Below are positions 50,484-58,716 of a DNA stretch of 64,000 nucleotides, one piece after another (positions within the stretch are counted from its first letter, which is position 1; each line of letters opens with the position of its first letter). Below the pieces are notes generated by a model, which saw only the letters and a program-made list of their open reading frames with translations, searched no databases and was not told where the DNA came from. Made by a program: the position numbers and the translations under genes. The stretch comes from Bacteroidota bacterium. GTDB lineage: Bacteria; Bacteroidota; Bacteroidia; Chitinophagales; LD1. The DNA lies in the NCBI GenBank assembly GCA_947479455.1, contig CANJZE010000008.1, positions 1-64,000 of the forward strand. The letters are read 5' to 3'.

Positions 50484-51698
50484 TCAAATAGTCTGTGATG
50501 CTATGAATGCAGTGGTCCAGGCGGCTTGAAAGTTGAATCCACCTGTAATAGCGTCAACGTCAAGAACTTCACCCGCAAAATAAAGATTAGGAACAATTTT
50601 GCTTTGCATGGTTCTAAAGTCAACCTCTGCCAAATCTACCCCACCAGCTGTAACAAATTCGTCCTTAAAAGTGCTTTTTCCACTCACTTTAAAGCGGGCA
50701 ACGGTTAGTTCGCGGCCAAGAGATTCTATTTGTTGATTAGATAAATCGGCAAAGTTCAAGGTTGCGGATTGCAAGTTGAGTGTTGTAATTCTCTCCCACA
50801 ATCTTTTTGGAACACTGAACAAAGAATTTGACGCAACATTTTTCTTTGGATGATTTTGGCGAAAAAATTTGAAGGTTTCCTTTACAGCATTCAAATCTTT
50901 GTTCACCCAATTTACTTCAATTTCAAATTGATGGTTAACCGAAGCCAATTCTCTTGCACCCCAAGCACTCAACCTAAGAATGGCAGGACCACTTAAACCT
51001 GTATGCGTAATTAGTAATGCTGATGGTGGAATATTGAATGCCGATTTTGAATTACAGATTTTGACTGCGGCTTCCTGAACCGCCAAACCTTGTAAACCTT
51101 CTATTCTTTCGTCATTTACGTTGAACGTAAAAAGCGAAGGCACAGGAGCAATTACTTTGTGACCGAGCTTTTCTAACAAAGTCCAAACGTTGTGCGAAGA
51201 ACCTGTAGTAACAATTACCGCATCGGCTAATAGTGTTTCATTGGTGCTTGTATGAATTGATAATTGGTTATTGGTTATTGATAATTTCTCCACCCCTGTT
51301 TGCATTCTCACCACCACGCCTGCTTCTTTCGCTTCGCTTAAAAAACAATCAATGATAGTTTGTGAAGAATCAGAAACCGGAAACATTCTTCCATCATCTT
51401 CTCTTTTAATTTCCACTCCTCGCTGCTCAAACCAATCAATGGTGTTTGAAGGATTGAATTTGGTAAACGCACCCAGCAATTGTTTTTCGCCACGCGGATA
51501 ATGTTTCGCTAATTCTTTAGCATCGAAACAGGCATGCGTAACATTGCATCTTCCGCCACCACTAATTTTTACTTTGCTTAAAACCGAAGAAGATTTTTCT
51601 AGAATGGTAACCAGGTAAGAAGGATTTTTTTTAGCGCAATTAATGGCGGCAAAAAACCCCGCTGCGCCCCCGCCAATAATGATGATGCTTTTTGACAC
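50484..51698 (-). CDS. HI0933-family flavoprotein (YhiN-like)
   Basis: 404 residues, FAD-binding Rossmann motif IIIIGGGAAGFFAAINCA at the N-terminus, KISGGGRCNVTHA, then LLITHTGLSGPAILRLSAWG and the C-terminal LYFAGEVLDVDAITGGFNFQAAWTTAF, all hallmarks of the HI0933 group. Its reaction is not established. The start is GTG. The toxin gene ends two bases before it, but a functional tie is unlikely. Confidence 0.88.
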   Translation of the reverse strand: MSKSIIIIGGGAAGFFAAINCAKKNPSYLVTILEKSSSVLSKVKISGGGRCNVTHACFDAKELAKHYPRGEKQLLGAFTKFNPSNTIDWFEQRGVEIKREDDGRMFPVSDSSQTIIDCFLSEAKEAGVVVRMQTGVEKLSITNNQLSIHTSTNETLLADAVIVTTGSSHNVWTLLEKLGHKVIAPVPSLFTFNVNDERIEGLQGLAVQEAAVKICNSKSAFNIPPSALLITHTGLSGPAILRLSAWGARELASVNHQFEIEVNWVNKDLNAVKETFKFFRQNHPKKNVASNSLFSVPKRLWERITTLNLQSATLNFADLSNQQIESLGRELTVARFKVSGKSTFKDEFVTAGGVDLAEVDFRTMQSKIVPNLYFAGEVLDVDAITGGFNFQAAWTTAFIASQTI

Positions 51699-51700
51699 AG

Positions 51701-51991
51701 CTAATACCTAAGCATACAGCCGTGAAGAAATTTGAAAACAACAATTTTGTTTTTCTGCACACGAAAAGCAACCACATACTTTTTATCGAAAACGGCACAG
51801 TGCCAATTTCGTTTTGACCAAGCGGATTGCTTGCATAAAGGGGAAGTAGGATAAGGCTTGGATAGGGACAGGAAAAAAGCTGTGATTTTTAAATAGTAGT
51901 TCGAAGCGTTATGCGGATAGCCTTCTTCTGCAATGTAAGTAATCAATTTGGCGATTGCTTCTTCAGGCTGCTTTCTTAACTCTACCTGCAT
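51701..51991 (-). CDS. RelE/ParE-family toxin (probable)
   Basis: 96 residues. ITYIAEEGYPHNASNYYLKITAFFLSL and WHCAVFDKKYVVAFRVQKNKIVVFKFLHG fit the ParE/RelE fold with its C-terminal basic strand. The gene overlaps the upstream partner by 29 bases, the normal layout for antitoxin-toxin pairs. ParE members hit gyrase and RelE members cut mRNA; which applies cannot be told here. Confidence 0.65.
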   Translation of the reverse strand: MQVELRKQPEEAIAKLITYIAEEGYPHNASNYYLKITAFFLSLSKPYPTSPLCKQSAWSKRNWHCAVFDKKYVVAFRVQKNKIVVFKFLHGCMLRY

Positions 51992-52244
51992 AAGCGGCTA
52001 GTTTTTTTCTCATCTTTTTGTCAAAAGCTGTAAGTGAAATACCCTTCGATTTTTCTGCTTCCTGTGCTAACAATTCCATTTCTTCTTCGGTGAGTGGCTT
52101 CCCTTTTCCCAGCACTAATCGTTCAAATGAAAAATCGTTAGTGGAAATTTTCACCGATTTTTTCGATGGCTTCATGGCTTTTATCACCTCTAAAATGAGC
52201 TTGCCTTCGCTTGTGTTATCGTTAATAGTTACTTGATGAATCAT
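51963..52244 (-). CDS. Probable antitoxin
   Basis: 93 residues, charged and helical, with MIHQVTINDNTSEGKLILEVIKAM at the start and a Lys-rich tail. It lies directly upstream of, and overlaps, the ParE-like gene. No clear DNA-binding fold is recognised, so the call rests on size, charge and context. The gene is 14 bases from hpt, in the same direction. Confidence 0.6.
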   Translation of the reverse strand: MIHQVTINDNTSEGKLILEVIKAMKPSKKSVKISTNDFSFERLVLGKGKPLTEEEMELLAQEAEKSKGISLTAFDKKMRKKLAAYAGRVKKAA

Positions 52245-52258
52245 AAAATAAAGATAGG

Positions 52259-52801
52259 TTATTCTTCGTACACCTGATAAATGTCTCTTAAGTTTCTGCC
52301 CAGCCCATCATAATCTAAACCGTAGCCCACTATAAATTCGTTCGGTATTTCCATGCCCACGTAATCTATTTTTAAAGGCACTTGGAGTGCATTGGGTTTA
52401 AAAAGCAGCGAAGCAATTTTGATAGAAGCAGGGTTTTTTTCTTGAAACACCGGAAGAATTTTAGAGAGAGTATGCCCTGTGTCAACAATATCTTCGATGA
52501 TAATAATGTGCCGTCCTTCAATGTTTTCGTTGAGTCCAATCAGTGTATGCAAACTTCCGTTTGATTGCGTGCCCTGATACGAAACTGCTTTTACAAAACT
52601 GAGTTCGCAGTCGAGCATCAACTCCTTAATTAAGTCGCTGGCAAACATAAACGAACCATTGAGAATGGGTACCAGCAATGGACGCTTACCAATATAGTCT
52701 TCATTAATATTATGCGCCACCTCGCGCACAGCCGAAAGTATCTCGCTTTCGCTTTTGTATAATCTGAAATTTTTATCGTGAAGCCGAACGAGCTTTTCCA
52801 T
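52259..52801 (-). CDS. hpt: Hypoxanthine phosphoribosyltransferase
   Basis: Purine salvage: hypoxanthine or guanine plus PRPP to the nucleotide. PRPP motif in IIIEDIVDTGHTL, plus LVPILNGSFMFASDLI and the base-binding VGYGLDYDG. From the ATG at 52801 it is 180 residues, the family size. The frame runs on to 52870 only through a repeat element and a TTG, which is not used. Confidence 0.94.
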   Translation of the reverse strand: MEKLVRLHDKNFRLYKSESEILSAVREVAHNINEDYIGKRPLLVPILNGSFMFASDLIKELMLDCELSFVKAVSYQGTQSNGSLHTLIGLNENIEGRHIIIIEDIVDTGHTLSKILPVFQEKNPASIKIASLLFKPNALQVPLKIDYVGMEIPNEFIVGYGLDYDGLGRNLRDIYQVYEE

Positions 52802-52827
52802 TCCTCTTGGTTTCGCCAAATATAGAC

Positions 52828-52890
52828 GGATGAATGGAATATTGGAAAGTTGGAGTGATGAATTCTCCAATACTCTATCATTCCACCATT
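52828..52890. repeat. Dispersed hairpin repeat, copy B
   Basis: Starts with the same 22 bases as copy A at 27632 and ends with complementary words (CTCCAATACTC, CATTCCACCATTCC), so it can fold into an imperfect hairpin between msrA and hpt. Confidence 0.75.
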
Positions 52891-52891
52891 C

Positions 52892-53563
52892 CTATTTTTT
52901 CAACTTTTCGGCAAAATATTTTTCAAACTTCTGCACCTTAGGCACTATCACATAAGTACAATAAGAATTCTTTTCCTTGTTCAAGTTGTAATAGTTTTGG
53001 TGGTAATCTTCGGCTTTGTAAAAAACATCGAAGGCAGTAATCTCCGTTACAATAGGATCATTGAAAGCTCCGCTGTTGGATAAACCGTTTTTAATGTCTT
53101 CGCCAATCTTTTTCTGCTCCTCGTTTCTATAAAAAATTACTGAGCGGTATTGTGTGCCTTCATCGCCACCTTGCCTATTCAAGGTAGTTGGATCATGTGT
53201 TTTAAAAAACACCTGCAATATTTCGGCTAATGGAATTTTATCGGCATCGTAAACAATTTGTGTGCATTCGGCATGACCTGTGGTACCAGTGCATACTTCT
53301 TTATAAGTAGGATTCTTGCTTTTGCCACCACTATAACCAGACTCTACCGAGATAACTCCGTTCAGCCGTTGAAAAATTGCTTCTGTGCACCAGAAGCAGC
53401 CGCCACCAAAAGTAATAGTGTCGAGTTTTGCATTTGTATCCATAGTTGTTGTTGAATTATTTTTTGTGTTCGAAGTTTTAGCCGTGCTGTTTTTTTGACC
53501 GCACGAATTAAGCGAGGCCAAAATAAAAAGAGCAAAGAAAAAAAAGGGAGGCATGTGTCGCAT
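52892..53563 (-). CDS. msrA: Peptide-methionine (S)-S-oxide reductase, exported lipoprotein form
   Basis: Repairs oxidised methionine. Catalytic Cys56 in GGGCFWCTEA, with GHAECTQIVYD and later Tyr/Asp residues of the family; 223 residues. The N-terminus is a lipoprotein signal (FFFFALFILASLNSC), so it acts outside the cytoplasm. A second ATG four codons in (53554) is also possible. Confidence 0.93.
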   Translation of the reverse strand: MRHMPPFFFFALFILASLNSCGQKNSTAKTSNTKNNSTTTMDTNAKLDTITFGGGCFWCTEAIFQRLNGVISVESGYSGGKSKNPTYKEVCTGTTGHAECTQIVYDADKIPLAEILQVFFKTHDPTTLNRQGGDEGTQYRSVIFYRNEEQKKIGEDIKNGLSNSGAFNDPIVTEITAFDVFYKAEDYHQNYYNLNKEKNSYCTYVIVPKVQKFEKYFAEKLKK

Positions 53564-53740
53564 AGTTGTTTCTTATTCTGTCGGTAGAACAATAAACTCC
53601 TTACAAAAGTTCAAAACCAAAATAAAGCTATTTCAAAAAAGATATTACCACCACGCGCTTTCAAAAAGTTAAACGTTTTTTAAACTCCGAATGGCGCAAA
53701 GCTGTCTGTCGCCTTCACCAGCAAGTTTAACAGCTATCTT

Positions 53741-53836
53741 TACGTTTGCTAACTTACTTCCCCTCTTGCTTTAAGCTTCGTACAAAAACAAATTTGATCG
53801 AATTGTCAACTGTTCTGTTAGAGGCTTAACTTGTTA
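53741..53836 (+). other. Unexplained structured stretch with TAnnTTTG box
   Basis: The gap between msrA and the HAD gene (53564-53833) holds no gene. TACGTTTG at 53741-53748 is a perfect -7 box on the plus strand. After it, GCTAAC and CCCCTCT pair at a distance with AGAGG and GTTAGC just before 53838, so a closed RNA of some 90 bases is possible. It could also be the terminator region of the HAD gene. Confidence 0.25.
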
Positions 53837-54466
53837 GCTTATAATTCTCAAATCGAGTAACAATTCATTCAACTTGTTTCTGTCTTTTAATTGATAGGCG
53901 TGAATGCCGAGTTGCTTGGCGGCTTCCACATTTTCAAGTTTATCGTCCACAAAAAACGTTTCGTGCGCATTTAAATTTTCTTTCGCCAGCACAAATTCAT
54001 AAATCTCTTTGTCCGGTTTTCGAAACCCTATTTCATTCGAATAATAAGCCCGGTGAAAAAAATCACCAAACTTATTCACCCCCAACATTTCTCTGGCTTT
54101 AGCGTTGATTGCCTCAACATGAATTTCGTTGATATTGCTCAAGGCATACGTGTTGTACTTTGATTTGAGTTCGTTCAACAGTGCAAATTTTTGTTCCGGA
54201 TAATGAATAAGAATAGCGTTCCATGCGTATGTAATCTCATCATCGCTCACTCCGGTTTTTAAAAATTTTTTCAATTCGTTTCGAAAACCCTGAGCCGTTA
54301 TTTTTCCCATTTCAAACAAATCGAAAATATGATGCTGTTTGGAGTACGAAACTATTTCGGTGAAATCAACTGCGGCAAGTTTTTGGAATTCGTCAATGGT
54401 AACTAAGTAATCAATATCAATAATTACATCACCAATATCGAAAATCAGGTTTTTGAATTTTGTCAT
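53834..54466 (-). CDS. HAD-family hydrolase (YihX/epoxide-hydrolase-like)
   Basis: 210 residues. Motif I is IFDIGDVIIDID (nucleophile Asp), ALSNINEIH provides motif II, FRKPDKEIY the Lys, and FFVDDKLENVEAA the acidic pair. This is the HAD subclass IA group that includes YihX sugar phosphatases. Substrate unknown. It is transcribed away from tRNA-Met. Confidence 0.88.
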   Translation of the reverse strand: MTKFKNLIFDIGDVIIDIDYLVTIDEFQKLAAVDFTEIVSYSKQHHIFDLFEMGKITAQGFRNELKKFLKTGVSDDEITYAWNAILIHYPEQKFALLNELKSKYNTYALSNINEIHVEAINAKAREMLGVNKFGDFFHRAYYSNEIGFRKPDKEIYEFVLAKENLNAHETFFVDDKLENVEAAKQLGIHAYQLKDRNKLNELLLDLRIIS

Positions 54467-54546
54467 ATCGTTTCAAAAATAACCGCGAATATTTACTTTC
54501 GCCCCTCGTTTCAAATTGTTTGTTGTTTTTTTCATTTTGAAATATT

Positions 54547-54620
54547 GGTCTCATAGCTCAGCTGGTTAGAGCACTTGACTCATAATCAAGGGGTCCTTGG
54601 TTCAAGCCCAAGTGGGACCA
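54547..54620 (+). tRNA. tRNA-Met (CAT)
   Basis: Acceptor GGTCTCA (54547-54553) pairs with TGGGACC (54613-54619), discriminator A. D arm AGCTCAGCTGGTTAGAGC, anticodon arm CTTGA-CTCATAA-TCAAG with anticodon CAT, T loop GTTCAAG. CCA is not encoded. It reads as elongator Met; tRNA-Ile2 with lysidine also has CAT, so that is the alternative. An integrase gene lies 560 bases after it. Confidence 0.93.
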
Positions 54621-54633
54621 CTTTTAAATGTCA

Positions 54634-54666
54634 CAGAACCCTTGTCTATCAAGGGTTCTGTCATTT
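54634..54666 (+). terminator. Terminator-like hairpin after tRNA-Met
   Basis: CAGAACCCTTG (54634-54644), loop TCTAT, CAAGGGTTCTG (54650-54660), then TCATTT. Perfect 11-bp stem, 14 bases after the tRNA. Confidence 0.75.
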
Positions 54667-54704
54667 ATACCCATACCCTAACACAGGTTTCTACACAGAC
54701 TCGA

Positions 54705-54725
54705 CACTTACAATTTTTGTAAGTG
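54705..54725. promoter_or_regulatory. Palindromic operator candidate upstream of the excisionase-like gene
   Basis: CACTTACAA-TTT-TTGTAAGTG, perfect 9-bp arms. Its core TTACAA-N3-TTGTAA recurs at 61241-61259 before the resolvase. It is 58 bases before a TATAAT box (54784-54789). Confidence 0.55.
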
Positions 54726-54812
54726 ATTTCTTGCAGAGCCACATTTTCTTCCAGTAAACAAGCCCAATCCTTCCTGTTTCTCCTATAATGCTGATACAAA
54801 AATGCAGGAGAA

Positions 54813-55133
54813 ATGAACCAAGATACACGAATAGCAGTTGTTGAACTCGGTGTTCTACGCGAAACCATCCGCGAGATATTAAGAGAAGAATTAGAAAAAC
54901 ACGGCAGCCCGAATTCAACCGATAAGGTCAGCTATAATAATGATGACCGGCTGTCCATCTCCCAGGTGGCGGAATATCTGGGAGTAAGCAATAAAACCGT
55001 CAGCAACTATCGAAGAGACCGAAAGATACCAGAACCGGAATACAACCTTTCGGGTAAACCGCGCTGGACAGTAGCTCAACTACAAGAGGCCAATAATGCC
55101 CGTAAGGCAAAACAAAAATTCCCTGTCAGTTAA
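54813..55133 (+). CDS. Excisionase-like helix-turn-helix protein
   Basis: 106 residues. An N-terminal coiled-coil-like segment (LGVLRETIREILREELEKHG) is followed by a MerR/Xis-type HTH (LSISQVAEYLGVSNKTVSNYRRDRKIPEPEY) and PRWTVAQLQEA. Such genes before integrases act as recombination directionality factors. TATAAT at 54784-54789 and AGGAG before the ATG suit expression. The integrase begins 50 bases on. Confidence 0.8.
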   Translation: MNQDTRIAVVELGVLRETIREILREELEKHGSPNSTDKVSYNNDDRLSISQVAEYLGVSNKTVSNYRRDRKIPEPEYNLSGKPRWTVAQLQEANNARKAKQKFPVS

Positions 55134-55183
55134 CCAATCACACCAGATTGCATATTGCGATAACAATTCAAAAAAAAACAACA

Positions 55184-56437
55184 ATGAAATACGCACGGTT
55201 CTATTTACAGAACAGGAAAAAATGGGTTGGTGACAAACAGAAAGAAAAACCTGTCATCATGTGGTTCAACTACAACGGGAATAATTTGAATACCACCACC
55301 GGTATTAAAACGATTGAACAGAACTGGGATTCTAAGAAGCAACGATTGAAGCCAAATGTTGTTCGGGCAACTGAAGATAATCGTTACTTAGATAGACTCG
55401 AACAAAAAATCAATGACATCTATTCAAAAGCATTAAGCGAGGGCACACCGGTGAACAATAGTTACTTGCTCGAACAACTGAAAAATACAGAGAAGAAAAA
55501 AACCATCTCCTTTTTTGAAGAATGGGGGAAGTATTTGGAGATGCAAAAAGTCAGACTAAAGCCCAGCACGATAAGGTCGGCAAAAACAGCATACAATCAC
55601 TTTAAAGAATTCTGTTCAAGCAACGCTCTGAGCAAAATTACATTTGAAAAATACGATGCTAATATGAAAGCTGAGTTCGCTGAATTTCTATTGGAAATAG
55701 GTAACAGCAACAATACCATTCATGCTGTTCAAAAGCGGATGACCCGCTTTCTTAATTACGCGAAGAAAATAGGACTACACAATAATGATACACATAAAGC
55801 ATTTAATATTCCCGAACGGGTTGGGAGCATCAAATTTTTAGAGTGGGAAGAAGTCAAGGCATTAATGGATGTAGAAGTTGAACCCGGAATTGAAAGCGAT
55901 GCCCGCAATTTGTTCGTATTTTGTTGTTTGACAGCGCTTCGTTATTCAGACGTAAGAAATTTAAAGAAATTGGACGTAAGGGAGCATAAGTTTAAAGACC
56001 TTGAGGGTGTTCATTATGCGATTCATATACGTCAAATGAAAACAACTAAACCAACAGTCATACCTTTACTTCCCGAAGCAATCGCCATACTCAACAAATA
56101 CAAGAACGAAAAGACAGAGTTCGCTTTACCTCAACGCGCCAACCAAACGGTCAATCGTATTATCAAAACTATAGGAAGACGTGCACGGCTTAATGCGATG
56201 CAGGAATTAGTTGTGTATCGTGGAACGAAATGTGAAGTTACCCATAAAGAAAAGTGGAGAATTCTGTCTACGCATGTAGGTAGGCGCACGTTCGCGACCA
56301 TAGCTGCAACCCGCGGCATACCAATCAATGTTGCGTGCAGTATTACTGGCCAGAGCCCCGAAATTATGCTACATCATTATGCAGGGGTTATAGACTCAAC
56401 GAAGTTTATGGAAATGCAGAATAAATTGCAGTTTTAA
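55184..56437 (+). CDS. Tyrosine recombinase / integrase
   Basis: About 417 residues: an N-terminal arm-binding domain (MKYARFYLQNRKKWVGDK), a SAM-like core-binding domain (FFEEWGKYLEMQKVRLKPSTIRSAK), and a catalytic domain with Arg in TALRYSDVRNL, the HxxR site in THVGRRTFATIAA and the Tyr in HHYAGVIDS. This is the Bacteroidota conjugative-transposon type. ATG 55184 is chosen over the TTG at 55148. It should integrate at the tRNA-Met 3' end. Confidence 0.93.
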   Translation: MKYARFYLQNRKKWVGDKQKEKPVIMWFNYNGNNLNTTTGIKTIEQNWDSKKQRLKPNVVRATEDNRYLDRLEQKINDIYSKALSEGTPVNNSYLLEQLKNTEKKKTISFFEEWGKYLEMQKVRLKPSTIRSAKTAYNHFKEFCSSNALSKITFEKYDANMKAEFAEFLLEIGNSNNTIHAVQKRMTRFLNYAKKIGLHNNDTHKAFNIPERVGSIKFLEWEEVKALMDVEVEPGIESDARNLFVFCCLTALRYSDVRNLKKLDVREHKFKDLEGVHYAIHIRQMKTTKPTVIPLLPEAIAILNKYKNEKTEFALPQRANQTVNRIIKTIGRRARLNAMQELVVYRGTKCEVTHKEKWRILSTHVGRRTFATIAATRGIPINVACSITGQSPEIMLHHYAGVIDSTKFMEMQNKLQF

Positions 56438-56472
56438 GCGCAGAATAAATTGCTGTTTCAACCTGTTTGATT

Positions 56473-57486
56473 ATGGAACTTGTATTAGCTATAAACGAGA
56501 AGGACGAGAAGGATTATAAGTATTGGTTCAATGAATTGAAATCACAAATCCGAAGATTCCAGAACGTTGAATATTATACAAGTGCATTTCAGTTCTTTGA
56601 CCAATGTTCACCATATTCCCTGACCGCAACACATAAGGAAGAGATTAAAAAACAAGAATACCCGAATCTTTGGGACTTTGATATTGATTTCCAAAAGCTC
56701 CTGGGTCAATTCAATTATGAATTAGAAAAATTGCATGGCCGGTCAAAGTCGGCAGATACCAAAATTGTAGCTAAGCATCTTTTCAAGTCTCTTGAAGATT
56801 TCAGCGCAACACTTGAATACAAAAAGGTAAAAGAAAAAATCCTTTCAGAGTTTACGGACGAAAATCGCTACAAGAACGTTGAGCATTTTGGAATACAAAT
56901 GAAAGAACCCAGACCTTTCGTCTGGCAAGACTTTACAACGGATTTACTTGATAAGGATTATCTCTTTGACGAATATATTGACTGGATGTATTCCATGTTT
57001 AAATCCATTGACCATCTTGTTGAAACATTCGAGAAGGGCTACCCGAAAGAAACATCTAAACAAAAGGGGAAATCCAATCCCACAAGAGATAATTTCTTAA
57101 AACTCGGAATAATTAAATCGGATAAGTGGGAGGAATTTTATAACCTGTGCAACACTCTATCGCAAACAAGAACATTTAAAATAGGAAGAGAGGGCAAAAA
57201 AGAAAGTATAGATGCTGTCGTCATTAAGCATTGCGTGCGAGAAGACAAGTTTGAATGGAAAGGAATAGGCACCGGTGTAATTCCGTCTTTAGCACAATTT
57301 ATAAAGTCGCTCGAAGAAAATGAATTTTTCAGCTTCCCTCAAAGGATGCGGTTAACTGTGTGCTCCAATTACCTGAGTTTCTTCGGGTTGAAAACAGATA
57401 AAGAACAGGTCAAATATCTATCAAAAGAAATTGACAACATGCTCAACAATTATGTTGATGCCTTTAAGCCCAACACGTTCTATTAG
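56473..57486 (+). CDS. Hypothetical protein of the island
   Basis: About 337 residues, soluble, mostly helical and rich in Lys, Glu and aromatic residues. I do not recognise a family. N-terminal part: LVLAINEKDEKDYKYWFNEL; a C-terminal stretch QFIKSLEENEFFSFPQRM. ATG 56473 is preferred; the frame also opens with a TTG two codons earlier. It follows the integrase by 35 bases and may share its transcript. The 226 bases after it hold no gene; they contain a half-site GTTACAA near 57610. Confidence 0.55.
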   Translation: MELVLAINEKDEKDYKYWFNELKSQIRRFQNVEYYTSAFQFFDQCSPYSLTATHKEEIKKQEYPNLWDFDIDFQKLLGQFNYELEKLHGRSKSADTKIVAKHLFKSLEDFSATLEYKKVKEKILSEFTDENRYKNVEHFGIQMKEPRPFVWQDFTTDLLDKDYLFDEYIDWMYSMFKSIDHLVETFEKGYPKETSKQKGKSNPTRDNFLKLGIIKSDKWEEFYNLCNTLSQTRTFKIGREGKKESIDAVVIKHCVREDKFEWKGIGTGVIPSLAQFIKSLEENEFFSFPQRMRLTVCSNYLSFFGLKTDKEQVKYLSKEIDNMLNNYVDAFKPNTFY

Positions 57487-57712
57487 TTGTGATTGGAGCC
57501 TCCCTTCATTAGCTATATCTACGGAACAAATGATTGACCCAATTTACTTCCTGTTTGGGGAGTTAGGGGAGTGATACCGACACCCAATCTACCGACCTTT
57601 ACATTGTGAAAGTTACAAAGGAAAATAAGAATGTTTTTGGTGGTGGCCACGCCAGTTACACTTTATCCTCCCTCCCAACAATCACACATTGTATAACTAA
57701 AAATTCAAAAAA

Positions 57713-58585
57713 ATGAAAATGTATAACACGGCTGTTGTTGATGTTAGCCAAATCAAAACCAAATATTATCAACCCGAAAACAGTAAGGAGTTTCTCTTTA
57801 CGTTGGGAGTGCTCCTTAAAACCATTTTTCCTCTCGAAGTTGTCGTGGTGCATAAAAGCACCATGCAACTAATTGCGAACGGGCATTACCTGCAACTTGC
57901 AATTGAAGAAGGGAAAGGTGAAATAGAAGTAGTCCTTGCAGACTTCCCCGAAGAGCATCTGCTTCATGCAATTGCTACACACTGGAAGCCGACTAAAAAG
58001 TATGCTGTGATGTTTAAGTTCATTGACGTCTTCATGAAATATTACACCAAGAAAAACGGCATTGGTGCCCAATTCAGCAAAGGTGAGAATCCACATGCGT
58101 TGCGTGATTTGGTTGCCGAAATTCTTGGCACAAACAGGACATACCTGGATATGATTGAGGCAATCGGTAAATTCAGACCTGAACTGCTTGAGTCGGTAGA
58201 TGCAGGTGGGTCAGATTCTCCATCTCTGCAAGAAGCGTTTGCAATGGTGCCTAAAAAGAAATCTACCAAATCACAAAAATCTGGTAATTCTGAAAGTGAC
58301 TCTACTGTCAATGAGGAAGAAAAGAAAAACTACACGCTTCCTGTTACAGAAATCAACGGCTTATCCAACGAAGAACAGATTACACTCACCACAAATCTTC
58401 CATCTTGGCAAGCCGAAGAAATCGGCAATGGAATTCTGCCAGAAGGATTGTCAATATCAAAGTGTTACACTAACAACGATACCTTTCAGGGCTTCTCTAT
58501 GGTGTATGAAAAAGATGGTAAGTCAGTAATCATACACATTGCATACACCGATGATTTGAGGTCATCTCTGCTTAAAGCCGCTTAA
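57713..58585 (+). CDS. Hypothetical protein, possibly ParB-like
   Basis: 290 residues. The middle (about 60-160) has LADFPEEHLLHAIATHWKPTKKYAVMFKFID, a run of helices, and ALRDLVAEILGTNRTYLDMIEAIGK, which recalls the HTH part of ParB-like proteins, but the N-terminal ParB box is not seen. A Ser/Lys-rich linker (about 180-205) leads to a beta-rich C-terminal domain (ISKCYTNNDTFQGFSMVYE). Best regarded as unknown. It ends at a terminator. Confidence 0.55.
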   Translation: MKMYNTAVVDVSQIKTKYYQPENSKEFLFTLGVLLKTIFPLEVVVVHKSTMQLIANGHYLQLAIEEGKGEIEVVLADFPEEHLLHAIATHWKPTKKYAVMFKFIDVFMKYYTKKNGIGAQFSKGENPHALRDLVAEILGTNRTYLDMIEAIGKFRPELLESVDAGGSDSPSLQEAFAMVPKKKSTKSQKSGNSESDSTVNEEEKKNYTLPVTEINGLSNEEQITLTTNLPSWQAEEIGNGILPEGLSISKCYTNNDTFQGFSMVYEKDGKSVIIHIAYTDDLRSSLLKAA

Positions 58586-58595
58586 GTTCAATTAC

Positions 58596-58621
58596 CGGGG
58601 GCGCTATTAGCCCCGCTTTTT
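58596..58621 (+). terminator. Intrinsic terminator
   Basis: CGGGG (58596-58600) pairs with CCCCG (58611-58615); CTTTTTCC follows, ten bases after the ParB-like gene stop. Confidence 0.65.
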
Positions 58622-58716
58622 CCTAACAGTTGATTTAAAAGTTTACCCGCAAAAAATCCAGCAATGCGGGGCTGGGAATTCTATGTCCATTTTCTAAAAA
58701 ATTAAAAACAAAAAAC

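Noticed and set aside
54665-54918. Minus-strand frames between tRNA-Met and the excisionase-like gene
   Set aside because: They cross the operator-like palindrome and the start of a well-supported gene; no protein features.
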